This document shows, one piece after another, positions 26,668 to 34,786 of a stretch of DNA of 64,000 nucleotides. The position numbers were made by a program, and so were the translations under genes. Positions within the stretch are counted from its first letter, which is position 1, and every line of letters starts with the position of its first letter. The stretch is from Actinoplanes sp. N902-109 (lineage in GTDB: Bacteria > Actinomycetota > Actinomycetes > Mycobacteriales > Micromonosporaceae), in contig NC_021191.1 in assembly GCF_000389965.1 (NCBI RefSeq), positions 869,501 to 933,500 on the forward strand, read 5' to 3'. The notes below the pieces were generated by a model, which was given only the letters and a program-made list of their open reading frames with translations, was not told the DNA's origin and searched no databases.

Positions 26668-27542
26668 CGGTTCCCCCGGGCGTTGAGCCGGGCCAGGATC
26701 AGCATCGGGATCAGCGTCACCACGAACAGCAGCACGCTGAGCGCGGAGGCGTAGCCGAGGTCGCCGTAGAACCCGCGGGCGTACTGCTGGATGAGCATCA
26801 CCAGCGACGAGTCCTGCCCGCCCGGCCCGCCCTTGCCACCGGTGAGGATGTAGAGCTCGGAGAACACCCGCAGCGCGGCGACGCAGACCAGGATCGCGAC
26901 GAGGAAGATCGTGCCCCGGACGGCGGGGACCGTGACGCTCCAGAAGCGCCGGACCGGCCCCGCGCCGTCCATCATCGCGGCCTCGTGCAGGTCCTTGCCG
27001 ACGTTCCCGAGCGCGGCGAGGTACACGATCATGTAGTAGCCGAGGCCCTTCCACACGGTCAGGCTCACCGCGCTGATGATCACCAGCCAGCGGTCGGTGA
27101 GGAACGGCAAGGGTCCCTGGATGACGTGCAACCGCTGGGCCACGTTGTTGATGAAACCGCGGTCGTCGAGCAGCCACGTCCACAACAGACCGACCACGAC
27201 AGCCGACGCGATGACGGGGGTGTAGAACGCCGTACGGAAGAACGCGATGCCTTTGATCGGCTTCTCCACCAGCACGGCGATCAGCAGCGGCAGCGCGGTC
27301 AGTAGCGGCAGGCAGATCGCCAGGTAGACGACGCTGTTGAGCAGCGCGTCCCGTACCTGGCTGTCGTGCAGCAGGTCGGTGTAGTTGCGCAGGCCCACGA
27401 AGTCGGCGCCACCGCCGAGCGGCTTGGCATCGGTGAAGGACAACCGCAGGGTGTTGATGGACGGCCACACGCTGAACCCGAGCAACCAGATCAGCGCGGG
27501 AGCCACCAACATCCACGGCGTGAACCAGCGGTGCGATCTCAC
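26664..27542 (-). CDS. carbohydrate ABC transporter permease, MalF type
   Basis: 292 residues from GTG at 27542 (GTGA overlap with the binding-protein stop). Six membrane segments; the cytoplasmic EAA loop is DLHEAAMMDGAGPVRRFWSV, followed by VTVPAVRGTIFLVAILVCV. N-terminal region WFTPWMLVAPALIWLLGFSV matches UgpA/MalF-type proteins. It forms the translocation pore with the gene at 25846-26667. Confidence 0.92.
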   Translation of the reverse strand: MRSHRWFTPWMLVAPALIWLLGFSVWPSINTLRLSFTDAKPLGGGADFVGLRNYTDLLHDSQVRDALLNSVVYLAICLPLLTALPLLIAVLVEKPIKGIAFFRTAFYTPVIASAVVVGLLWTWLLDDRGFINNVAQRLHVIQGPLPFLTDRWLVIISAVSLTVWKGLGYYMIVYLAALGNVGKDLHEAAMMDGAGPVRRFWSVTVPAVRGTIFLVAILVCVAALRVFSELYILTGGKGGPGGQDSSLVMLIQQYARGFYGDLGYASALSVLLFVVTLIPMLILARLNARGNR

Positions 27543-28801
27543 TGCCGGGCCAGCATCGTGTTCAGCTTGGCGACGGCGTCGTCGAGGGCCTTCTTGCTGG
27601 TTTCGTCACCCTTGACCGCGAGCGCGATCTGCTGGTCCAGGTACGTCTGCATGGCCTGGTTGACCTCGTACGGCTGGAGGTTCTTCGCCGTCTTCAGCTC
27701 CTCGAAAGCCAGCGCGCGGGCCTTGCCGATGTCGGTGCCGTCGTCCTTGGCGAAGTACGGGTCGGACGCCGACGCGCTGGTCGACGGGAACACGTTGACC
27801 AGGTGGCCGAACTTGTTCTGGTTGTCGGCGTCGGTCACCCACTCGGCGAGTGCGCGGGCGGTGGCCAGGTTCTTGCTCTTCTTCGACACGCTCAGCCCCT
27901 GCACGTACAGCGGCGGGGTGTCCAGGGCCTTGCTGACCGCGACATTGCCCTTGAGGCTCGGGTTGTCGGTGGTGAAGTCCTTGAGGCTGGTGGCGCCGCC
28001 GGTGGACCACGCGACCTTGCCCTGGGTGAACAGCTTGGAGTTGCCGAGGTAGTCGCTGTTGAGCACGGTCGGCGGCATCAGGCCGGCCTTGAAGGCGTCG
28101 CGGTACTGGTCGACCAGCGCGGCGGCCTGGTCGGTGTTGAACACGAACTTCTTGCCGTCGTCGCTGACGATCGGGATGCCGGCCAGCGTGAAGTCGACGA
28201 TGGTGGGCTTGCGGCTCATCAGGTATTCGTCGGGGCACCTGGTGTGCATCGTCGCGGCCTGCGTGAACAACTCCTGCGTGGTGGCCGGCGGCTGGTTCGC
28301 GTCCAGCCCGCACTTGGCGAACTTGGTCTTGTTCCAGTAGTTCAGGTCGGTGTTGAGGTACCACGGGTAGCCGTAGACCCCGTCCAGCCCGTTGAACTTG
28401 TACGCATCGATCGAGCCGGGCACGTACGTGGAGCTGAGGTCGAGACCGCCCTTGCTGACGTCCGCCAGCAGGTCCTGCTGGGCCAGCGGCAGGGCGAAGT
28501 CGGGCGGCAGGTTGACCACGTCGGGCAGCGAGTTCGACGCGGCCTGCGACAGCACCTTGTCGGCGTAGCCGTCACCGGGCTGGTCCAGCAGCTGCACGTC
28601 GGTGCCGGGATACTTGGCCTTGAACCCGGCGATGACCTCGTTGAGGTAGCCGGTGAACTTGGGGGTGAGCGCCCAGGTCTGCAGGGTCACCTTGCCGGTG
28701 ATCTTCCCGCTGCCCGAGTCCGCGTCGTCACCGGATCCGCAGGCCGTCAGGCCGAGGGTCAGGACAGCGAGTGCGGCGATGGAAGCTTTTCGGATACGCA
28801 T
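27539..28801 (-). CDS. extracellular sugar-binding lipoprotein of an ABC importer
   Basis: 420 residues. Lipobox LTLGLTACGSG gives a lipid-anchored Cys near residue 21, followed by a polar Gly/Ser/Asp linker. Family 1 solute-binding pattern: VTLQTWALTPKFTGYLNEVI, NSLPDVVNLPPDFALPLAQQ, and the hinge region KVAWSTGGATSLKDF. First gene of the six-gene minus-strand operon (binding protein, two permeases, GH5-like, GH38, TetR). The two palindromes upstream should be the binding sites of the divergent LacI regulator. Confidence 0.93.
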   Translation of the reverse strand: MRIRKASIAALAVLTLGLTACGSGDDADSGSGKITGKVTLQTWALTPKFTGYLNEVIAGFKAKYPGTDVQLLDQPGDGYADKVLSQAASNSLPDVVNLPPDFALPLAQQDLLADVSKGGLDLSSTYVPGSIDAYKFNGLDGVYGYPWYLNTDLNYWNKTKFAKCGLDANQPPATTQELFTQAATMHTRCPDEYLMSRKPTIVDFTLAGIPIVSDDGKKFVFNTDQAAALVDQYRDAFKAGLMPPTVLNSDYLGNSKLFTQGKVAWSTGGATSLKDFTTDNPSLKGNVAVSKALDTPPLYVQGLSVSKKSKNLATARALAEWVTDADNQNKFGHLVNVFPSTSASASDPYFAKDDGTDIGKARALAFEELKTAKNLQPYEVNQAMQTYLDQQIALAVKGDETSKKALDDAVAKLNTMLARQ

Positions 28802-28869
28802 GCTTCACAGCTCCTGGTTGCCTTCGATGTCGGCGTCCAAAAACGTCGGTGGAAGGTCATCGTCAGCAA

Positions 28870-28884
28870 CTAAAGCGTTATAGT
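28870..28884. promoter_or_regulatory. LacI-type operator 1 (CTAAAGCGTTATAGT)
   Basis: CTAAAGCGTTATAG is an imperfect palindrome around a central CG (half-site CTAnAnCG), typical of LacI-family operators. It lies about 70 bp upstream of the binding-protein ATG. A second copy 55 bp away matches at 13 of 15 positions. Confidence 0.72.
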
Positions 28885-28924
28885 CAATGGTGGATCGAAT
28901 ATTGCTTCTGGCTTGCACGACCAT

Positions 28925-28939
28925 CTAAACCGCTATAGT
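28925..28939. promoter_or_regulatory. LacI-type operator 2 (CTAAACCGCTATAGT)
   Basis: Second palindromic copy with the same CTA-A-CG-T-TAG skeleton, ending 7 bp before the GTG start of the LacI gene. Its position suggests autoregulation; the 55-bp distance between copies (about five helical turns) puts both on the same DNA face and allows cooperative or looped binding. Confidence 0.72.
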
Positions 28940-28945
28940 GGGCCC

Positions 28946-29965
28946 GTGGGAAACCGGCCGACGATCGCGGACATCGCCAAACGGGTGGGGGTGTCCCCCG
29001 GGGCGGTCTCGTTCGCGCTCAACGGCCGGCCGGGGGTCAGCGAGCAGACCCGCGCCCGCATCCTCGAGGCGGCGCGCGAGATGAACTGGCGGCCGCACCG
29101 CGCGGCCCGGGCCTTGGGCGGGTCGCAGGCCGGGGTGGTCGGGCTCGTGCTCGCCCGGGATCCGCGCACGCTGGGATCGGAGCAGTTCTACACGCAGCTG
29201 CTGTATGGCATGCAGGATGCGTTGTCGGCGCGGTCGTTCGCCGTACAGATGCAGCTGGTGCGGGACACCGCGGCCGAGATCGCGCTCTATCGCGACTGGG
29301 CCTCCGAGCACCGGGTGGACGGCCTGGTCCTGGTCGACCTGCAGGTCGACGATCCCCGCGTGGCCGTGCTGGACGAGCTGCGGCTGCCCGCGGTGACCCT
29401 CGGCCCCAGGCACGAGCGCGGGCTGCCCAGCGTCGAGGCCGACGACGGCCAGGCCATGATCACCATCGTGGACTACCTGGCCACGCTCGGGCACCGGCAC
29501 ATCGCCCACGTGGCCGGCCCGCCGATCTACCGGCACACCGCGCGGCGGATGACCGCGCTGCGCGAGCACGCCGTCTCGCGCGGCCTCGACGTCGGCGAAT
29601 CGGTGTCCACCGACTTCAGCGACGCCCAGGGTGCGGCCGCCACCCGCACGCTGCTGTCCCGGCACCGGCGGCCGAGCGCGATCATCTACGACAGCGACCT
29701 GATGGCCGCCGCCGGGCTGGGCGTCGCGCTGGAACTCGGTGTCCGGGTGCCGCAGGAGCTCTCGATCGTGTCGTTCGACGACTCGGTGCTGACCCGCATC
29801 GTGCACCCGCAGCTGACCTGCCTGTCCCGGGACACCTACGCCCTCGGCGCCCAGGTCGCGGAGTGTCTGCTGGCCACCATCGCCGACCCCGGGGCGCCGC
29901 ACAGCGTGCAGAGCGAGACGCCGAGGCTGGTCGTCCGCGGGAGCACGGCTCGCGCTGTTGGGTAA
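28946..29965 (+). CDS. LacI family transcriptional regulator
   Basis: 339 residues from GTG at 28946. N-terminal HTH: PTIADIAKRVGVSPGAVSFA, then hinge helix LNGRPGVSEQTRARILEAA. Effector domain like periplasmic sugar-binding proteins: GLVLARDPRTLGSEQF, GHRHIAHVAGPP, AIIYDSDLMAAAGLGVALEL and PQELSIVSFDDSVLTRIVHP. Divergent to the sugar import/GH38 operon with two operators between, so it most likely represses that operon until a manno-oligosaccharide binds. Confidence 0.95.
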   Translation: MGNRPTIADIAKRVGVSPGAVSFALNGRPGVSEQTRARILEAAREMNWRPHRAARALGGSQAGVVGLVLARDPRTLGSEQFYTQLLYGMQDALSARSFAVQMQLVRDTAAEIALYRDWASEHRVDGLVLVDLQVDDPRVAVLDELRLPAVTLGPRHERGLPSVEADDGQAMITIVDYLATLGHRHIAHVAGPPIYRHTARRMTALREHAVSRGLDVGESVSTDFSDAQGAAATRTLLSRHRRPSAIIYDSDLMAAAGLGVALELGVRVPQELSIVSFDDSVLTRIVHPQLTCLSRDTYALGAQVAECLLATIADPGAPHSVQSETPRLVVRGSTARAVG

Positions 29966-30005
29966 TTGCCCATCACCGATGGCCGTGCCGTACGTTCTAA
30001 GGGCC

Positions 30006-30575
30006 ATGGACGTCATCGATCTGGACCGGCCCGCACCGCGGCGCCCCCGACCAGCCCGGCGGCACGCGCGCCCGCTGACCGCGGCGGCGGGCGTGCTCGT
30101 GCTGGGCGCCGCCCTCGGCGCCGCCGGCACTCACCGGTGGTCGCAGTGGCGGCAGGAGCGGGCCCAGGCCGCCGCCGTCTCGGTGCTCGTCCTCGCCGAC
30201 ACCGGCCCGCAGGCCGACGACGCCGGGGTGGGCGGCACCGTGCTGCACGACCGGGTCACCGACGCCTCGCTCACCCGCCGGGTGACGCTGGTCAACGCCG
30301 GCCCGCTGCCGATCGACGTGCACAACCTCGCGGTCGACCGGCCCGGCCTCACCGTGCGCGGCGTCGACAAACAGCGCTGGCTCAAGCACGGCGAGACCGC
30401 CCAGGCCGACGCCGACATCACCGTGCGCTGCGGCCGCGGCCTGCCGATCGGCAAGCTGCCGGTGCGGCTCTCCGTGCGCACCACCGACGAGCACGAACGC
30501 ACCACAACGGTCAGCCTGGACGCCACCGAGTGGAACGACCAGGCCCGGCTGGCCTGCGACGGCGCCCTGCTCTGA
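30006..30575 (+). CDS. membrane-anchored protein of unknown function
   Basis: 189 residues. A basic Arg/Pro-rich N terminus precedes one hydrophobic segment (residues ~34-50: AGVLVLGAALGAAGTH), after which the chain is exported and beta-rich (RRVTLVNAGPLPIDVHNLAV, KLPVRLSVRTTDE). The 'noun-like' pattern of alternating Val/Thr strands and a Cys pair (VRCGRGL, LACDGALL) may give one immunoglobulin-like domain with a disulfide. I do not recognise the family. It follows the LacI gene by 40 bp but has its own plausible promoter region, so a functional link is not assumed. Confidence 0.65.
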   Translation: MDVIDLDRPAPRRPRPARRHARPLTAAAGVLVLGAALGAAGTHRWSQWRQERAQAAAVSVLVLADTGPQADDAGVGGTVLHDRVTDASLTRRVTLVNAGPLPIDVHNLAVDRPGLTVRGVDKQRWLKHGETAQADADITVRCGRGLPIGKLPVRLSVRTTDEHERTTTVSLDATEWNDQARLACDGALL

Positions 30576-30612
30576 GGCCCCACCCACAAAGCGACTTTCT
30601 CCCGAGGCGGTT

Positions 30613-31200
30613 TTGGCACACGACGACGCGCATTGGATCGCGTACAACGCCGGTCAGGGTGGGCGGCCGGTCCGCCCGCTGCTGCTGACCGCGCTGGAGC
30701 AGGCGGGCCCGGGCCGCACGGCGATCGATCTGGGCTGCGGTGCCGGGGTCGAGACGCGCGCCCTGCTCGCCGCGGGCTGGCGGGTGCACGCGATCGACGG
30801 CTCGCCCGAGACAGAAGCGCTGGTCAAGCGGACGGTTGGTGGGGTGCACCCGCGGTTGACCGTGAGCGTGCGCCACTTCGCCGAGCTCACCGAGCTGCCG
30901 CCGGCCGACCTCATCCATGCCGGCTACTCACTGCCCTATCAGCCGCCCGAGTCGTTCCGCCGGGTCTGGCAGCTGATGCTGGCCGCGCTGCGGCCGGGCG
31001 GGCTGCTGGCGGTCAACCTGTTCGGTGCCAACGACGAGTGGGCCGGGACCCCGGGCGAGACCTATCTGACCCTGGAGGCCGTGCGCGACCTGGTCGCCGG
31101 CCTCGAGATCCGCTCCTGGCAGGAGGAGGACGCCGTCGGGCCGGCGTACAGCGGATCCAAGCACTGGCACGTGTTCGACATCGTCGCGGCGAAGCTCTAG
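30613..31200 (+). CDS. SAM-dependent methyltransferase
   Basis: 195 residues from TTG at 30613 with AGGCGG upstream. Rossmann-type class I fold: AIDLGCGAGVETRAL (SAM loop, motif I), VHAIDGSPETEALV (motif II acidic residue), DLIHAGYSLPYQPP (motif IV) and RPGGLLAVNLFG (motif VI). Resembles small-molecule methyltransferases of the Methyltransf_11/25 type; substrate unknown. Convergent with the next gene, overlapping its stop by four bases. Confidence 0.85.
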   Translation: MAHDDAHWIAYNAGQGGRPVRPLLLTALEQAGPGRTAIDLGCGAGVETRALLAAGWRVHAIDGSPETEALVKRTVGGVHPRLTVSVRHFAELTELPPADLIHAGYSLPYQPPESFRRVWQLMLAALRPGGLLAVNLFGANDEWAGTPGETYLTLEAVRDLVAGLEIRSWQEEDAVGPAYSGSKHWHVFDIVAAKL

Positions 31201-31556
31201 GTCTCCTTCCAGCCGGCGTTCTCGCAGGCGGTGCGGAGGGCGTCGGCGCTGGACTTCCAGTCGGCGTTGCTGTCGTTGGCCTTGCGGCCCAGCTCCGCCG
31301 CGCGGTCCGCGATAGCGTCGTTGTCGGTCTTCATCGTGGACTCCATGACCCGGTCGGCCAGCGCCAGGCGGGCCGTCTTGGTCCTGGCGTCGGAGTAACC
31401 GGCAGCGAAATCGGAGCACGCCCGGGTGGCGGCGTCGTCCAGCACCCCGGCCGTCGTCCCCGCCGACTTGGCCCGGCTCGCGAACAGGGCGGCGATCACC
31501 ACGAGCACGATCACCGCGCCGATGACGAGCTGGCGTCGGTTCAGCTTGAGCTTCAC
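31197..31556 (-). CDS. small membrane-anchored protein of unknown function
   Basis: 119 residues from GTG at 31556. One N-terminal membrane helix (LVIGAVIVLVVIAALFA) is followed by an exported helical domain with two Cys (TRACSDF and RTACENA) that could form a disulfide between two helices. No catalytic motif recognised. Convergent with the methyltransferase gene. Confidence 0.6.
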   Translation of the reverse strand: MKLKLNRRQLVIGAVIVLVVIAALFASRAKSAGTTAGVLDDAATRACSDFAAGYSDARTKTARLALADRVMESTMKTDNDAIADRAAELGRKANDSNADWKSSADALRTACENAGWKET

Positions 31557-31884
31557 AAAACGTCAGGTTATCGCAACGCGGTGCCACCCTCGATCGGATG
31601 ATCATGCCAAGCGCCCCATCGGGTCAGCCGTTGCCGCCGGGTACAGGTGGCCGGAACTCGGGCTGGTCGAGGACCCGTAGCCGGCTGCCGCCCGGCTGCC
31701 GCCGCGCGACCTGGGCCCGGGCGCCGGAACCGTCCTCGGGCGGCGGGGACGTCAGGGCGAGGTCACCACTGATCAACGATCCTCGGGCTTGCTTGCCTTG
31801 TCCCTACTAGTCATGCTTCTAGGGTCGCTCATCGGACTGATGAGTGCCACGAATACTTTCTATTGATACCTATGATTGGCAGTC
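31557..31884. other. 328-bp gene-free stretch upstream of the LysR gene
   Basis: No protein-coding pattern. An imperfect inverted repeat with arms CCCTA and TAGGG lies at 31802-31824, about 60 bp before the LysR ATG, and the 60 bp next to the gene are AT-rich for this genome, consistent with its promoter. Nothing else is evident. Confidence 0.5.
31802..31824. promoter_or_regulatory. imperfect inverted repeat upstream of LysR gene
   Basis: CCCTA and TAGGG form the outer 5 bp of a 23-bp inverted repeat with additional AG/CT pairing inside. The position 60 bp upstream of the regulator gene fits an autoregulatory LysR site. Symmetry is the only evidence. Confidence 0.3.
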
Positions 31885-32763
31885 ATGGATCTACGGCAGA
31901 TCGAGTACTTCGTCGCGGTGGCCGAGGAAGCGAACTTCACCAAGGCTGCCGAGCGCGTCCACATCACCCAGTCCGGCGTCAGCGCCCAGATCCGTCAGTT
32001 CGAACGCGAGGTCGGGGCCGAGCTCTTCGACCGCTCGTCCCGCACGGTGCGGCTCACCGCCGCGGGACAAGCCGCGCTTCCGTACGCCCGCAGCGCGCTG
32101 GCCGCCGCCGAGGGTTTCCGCCAGGCGGTCGACGACGTCACCGGGCTGGTCCGCGGGCAGCTGCGGCTCGGCATGGTCGTCGGCTGCACCGTCACGCCGC
32201 TGTTCGAGGCGCTGGCGGCGTTCCACTACGCCCATCCCAGCATCGAGATCACCCTGAGCGAGGCCAACTCCGACGTGCTCGTCGAGCAGGTCCGTGCCGG
32301 GGTGGTGGACGTCGCGCTGATCGGTGCGGCGGGCGAGGTCCCGGACGGGCTGACGGCCCACACGGTGGTCAGCGACGGGCTGGTGGCCGTGGTGCCACCC
32401 GAGCATGCCCTGGCAGCGGCGACTGAGGTGACTCTGCGGCGGCTGCTGGCGTACCAGTTGATCTGCCTGCCGGAGGGCACCGGCATCCGCAGCGTGCTCG
32501 ATCAGGCGTGCGTGGCCGCCGGGGTGCGGCCCAAGGTGGCGTTGCAGGCCACCGCCCCCGGTGCGGTCGCCGGCCTGGCCGACCGGGGGTTGGGCGTCGC
32601 GATCCTGAGCAGCTCGACGGCGGCGGCCCACCCCGAGCTGATCGCCGTGCCGATCACCGATGTGGCCGTGCCGGCCCTGCTCGCCCTCGTGTGGCGGACG
32701 GAGGGCACGGTGCTGGCCGCCTTCCTGCCGTACTGCCGGAAGACCTTCGCCGCGCCGGAGTGA
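31885..32763 (+). CDS. LysR family transcriptional regulator
   Basis: 292 residues from ATG at 31885. Classic LysR HTH at the N terminus: MDLRQIEYFVAVAEEANFTK, AAERVHITQSGVSAQIRQFE and LTAAGQAALPYARSAL. The C-terminal effector domain has QLRLGMVVGCTVTPLFEAL and the VVPPEHALA stretch. It is convergent with the LigAB operon (5 bp apart at the ends), so it could control that cluster or a gene outside this window; an IclR gene at the other end is the better candidate for the dioxygenase operon. Confidence 0.92.
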   Translation: MDLRQIEYFVAVAEEANFTKAAERVHITQSGVSAQIRQFEREVGAELFDRSSRTVRLTAAGQAALPYARSALAAAEGFRQAVDDVTGLVRGQLRLGMVVGCTVTPLFEALAAFHYAHPSIEITLSEANSDVLVEQVRAGVVDVALIGAAGEVPDGLTAHTVVSDGLVAVVPPEHALAAATEVTLRRLLAYQLICLPEGTGIRSVLDQACVAAGVRPKVALQATAPGAVAGLADRGLGVAILSSSTAAAHPELIAVPITDVAVPALLALVWRTEGTVLAAFLPYCRKTFAAPE

Positions 32764-32767
32764 GTGG

Positions 32768-33127
32768 TCAGGTGGCGATGTCCGGGTACGGCAGATCGAA
32801 GTGCGCGAGCCGGGCGCCGAAGGCCTTCTGGTACTCCAGCGGCCCGTGGTCCCGTTCGAACATGGCGATGAACAGCGTCAGGGTGAGGAACGGGTGTGCG
32901 CCCAGTGCGAACAGCTTGACGTGGTCGTGGGTGGCCAGGGCCTCGCGTTCGGCGGCGGTGAAGCGCAGCCAGGTCGTGGCCTCGCCCGCGTGGCAGTTGA
33001 GGACCGCGTTGGCGCGCTCGGACTCCCACCAGACGACCGTTTCGCGGGGCTCCGAGCGGTAGCGTTCGACCAGCTCGGGGTCGCGGTCGATGGTGTAGAG
33101 GAACTTGTCCACCAGATACTTGCTCAT
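32768..33127 (-). CDS. LigA-type small subunit of an extradiol ring-cleavage dioxygenase
   Basis: 119 residues. Pattern of the protocatechuate 4,5-dioxygenase alpha-subunit family: VDKFLYTIDRDPELVERYRS, then HDHVKLFALGAHPFLTLTLF. The family wraps around the catalytic beta subunit and closes its active site. The ATG overlaps the stop of the LigB-type gene (ATGA), matching the usual paired arrangement although the order here is B then A. Confidence 0.8.
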   Translation of the reverse strand: MSKYLVDKFLYTIDRDPELVERYRSEPRETVVWWESERANAVLNCHAGEATTWLRFTAAEREALATHDHVKLFALGAHPFLTLTLFIAMFERDHGPLEYQKAFGARLAHFDLPYPDIAT

Positions 33128-33990
33128 CGGGCCGGCGCTCCGTTCGGATACCAGGTGAAGTACGCCTCCATGGTGTGGAACAGGTCGAGGCTGTCCACGT
33201 GGTCGGCCTTCTGGCCGGCGCCCGCGACGCCCATCATCAGCATGAAGTCCATGAAGCCGTGGGTGGCGTTGCCGGGCGAGTGCAGGCTGTCCAGCGTCAC
33301 CTCGGCCAGGCAGCGGTCGAGGTCGCCGGTCGCGATCCACTCCACGGCCTTGCGGTCGAACTCCGGGTCCGGGCCGTGCGGGCCGAACTGGCGCGGCCCG
33401 CCCAGCTCCAGCGACAGGTGGCCGGTGCCGATGATGGCGACGCGCAGGTGGCTGGGCCACGAGTCGACGATCTCGCGGATCGCCTGGCCGAGCTGCACGA
33501 ACCGCTTCGGCTGCGGCAGCGGCGGCGCGAAGATGTTGGTGTAGATCGGCACGATGGGCAGGTCGGCCTCGGGCCGTAGGGTGATGATCGGGCAGGTGAC
33601 GCTGTGGTCGATCCGCAGCTCGTTGCTGAACGCCAGGTCGAAGCCCCGGTCCAGGCCGGCCCGCAGGATGTGCGCGGACAGGTCCTCCTGTCCCTTGAGC
33701 AGCATCGTGGGCAGGCCGAACTCGCGTTCCTCGTTGTACCAGTTGGCGTCGTAGAACGGCGCCTTGCCGACCAGGAACTGCGGCATGTTGTCCAGCCACA
33801 GCTGGTGGAAGTGGTCCGAGCCGACCATCACCAGCACGTCCGGCCTGGCCCGGGTCAGGGTCTCGCGGAACGCGGTGATCTTGGCAACCCACTCGTCGGC
33901 GAACGGCGGGCGGTCGTCGCCGGTGGCCGTGCTGGCCCGGTAGTAGAAGGGATGGTGGGTCGAGGCGATCACCGCGACGACGTCGGCCAT
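33124..33990 (-). CDS. LigB-type class III extradiol dioxygenase catalytic subunit
   Basis: 288 residues from ATG at 33990 (GAGAGGAA upstream); the longer reading from 34032 lacks this. Fe(II) ligands and catalytic His of the LigB family are placed as expected: ASTHHPFYY (first His), VGSDHFHQLW (second His), IGTGHLSLELGG (catalytic His) and a Glu late in the chain. It opens a catecholic ring beside a hydroxyl group using O2. The ring substrate is unknown; the neighbouring CoA-transferase and citryl-CoA-lyase-like genes suggest a polycarboxylic ring-fission product. Confidence 0.85.
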   Translation of the reverse strand: MADVVAVIASTHHPFYYRASTATGDDRPPFADEWVAKITAFRETLTRARPDVLVMVGSDHFHQLWLDNMPQFLVGKAPFYDANWYNEEREFGLPTMLLKGQEDLSAHILRAGLDRGFDLAFSNELRIDHSVTCPIITLRPEADLPIVPIYTNIFAPPLPQPKRFVQLGQAIREIVDSWPSHLRVAIIGTGHLSLELGGPRQFGPHGPDPEFDRKAVEWIATGDLDRCLAEVTLDSLHSPGNATHGFMDFMLMMGVAGAGQKADHVDSLDLFHTMEAYFTWYPNGAPAR

Positions 33991-34000
33991 GGCGTTCCTC

Positions 34001-34786
34001 TCAAAGCTCGTCCGGAGGGGAGTAGACCGCATTGCGGTCGACCGTCAGATAGATGTCCATGCCGATGGGCTTGCGCCGCTCCTCGGCGAGGTGGCCGAGC
34101 AGCCCGGCCGCCCGGGCCAGCAGGGCGAAGCCGCGCAGCAGCTCGACCGGCAGGCCGAGGTCGGCCAGGGCCGCACCGCAGACCCCGGCGCCGTTCAGCG
34201 GCAGGGTGCGGCCGAGCACCTGCGGATGCACCCGGCCGATTGCCTCGAACAGCTCGAGGTGCGGGCCTTTCAAGCCCTCCTCCGCCGCGATGCTTAGCAG
34301 CACGGGCGTGCGGGGATCCCCGTGCTTGTGGACCGGGTGGCCGAGTCCGGGAACGAGCGTCTTGGCGCTCCGGGCGTCGCGCACCGTGCGAAGGGCCAGC
34401 TCGTCGAAGGACTCGGAATCCGCTCTGCCGGTCAGGGCGGCGGACAGGAAGCGCCCGCAGTCCTCGGTCACCCCGAGGAAGCGACTCCCGCCACCGAGCA
34501 GCCCGGCCGCGAGCGCACCTTGCAGGGCCTCGGGAGCGCTCAGGTACGTCAACCGCGCGGCGATCGCCGTCGGCGTGAACCCGTGATCGGCCAGCGCCAC
34601 CAGCACCGCCTCGAACACCCGCGTCTCGCCCGGCGTCGGCCGTCGCCCGGCCACCAGCCAGAAGGCGAGCTCGCCGAACCCCACCTTGCCGATCAGGTCG
34701 GCGGCGAGGTCGTGACCGAGCAACCGGATCTGCTGCTCGTCCGACGTGCCGATCGAGGTCGGGAAGCTCAGTTCGCCATCAGCCAT
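34001..34786 (-). CDS. citryl-CoA lyase/citrate-synthase-like enzyme
   Basis: 261 residues, shorter than true citrate synthase (about 370-430). Conserved citrate-synthase core: LVPGLGHPVHKHGDPRTPVL with the active-site His, and LNGAGVCGAALADLGLP, which mirrors the C-terminal active-site region; MDIYLTVDRNAVY ends the fold. This short form is annotated as citryl-CoA lyase in actinobacteria and cleaves a tertiary hydroxyacyl-CoA into acetyl-CoA and a keto acid. It overlaps the CoA-transferase gene by 19 bp, suggesting that one makes the CoA ester which the other splits. Confidence 0.82.
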   Translation of the reverse strand: MADGELSFPTSIGTSDEQQIRLLGHDLAADLIGKVGFGELAFWLVAGRRPTPGETRVFEAVLVALADHGFTPTAIAARLTYLSAPEALQGALAAGLLGGGSRFLGVTEDCGRFLSAALTGRADSESFDELALRTVRDARSAKTLVPGLGHPVHKHGDPRTPVLLSIAAEEGLKGPHLELFEAIGRVHPQVLGRTLPLNGAGVCGAALADLGLPVELLRGFALLARAAGLLGHLAEERRKPIGMDIYLTVDRNAVYSPPDEL

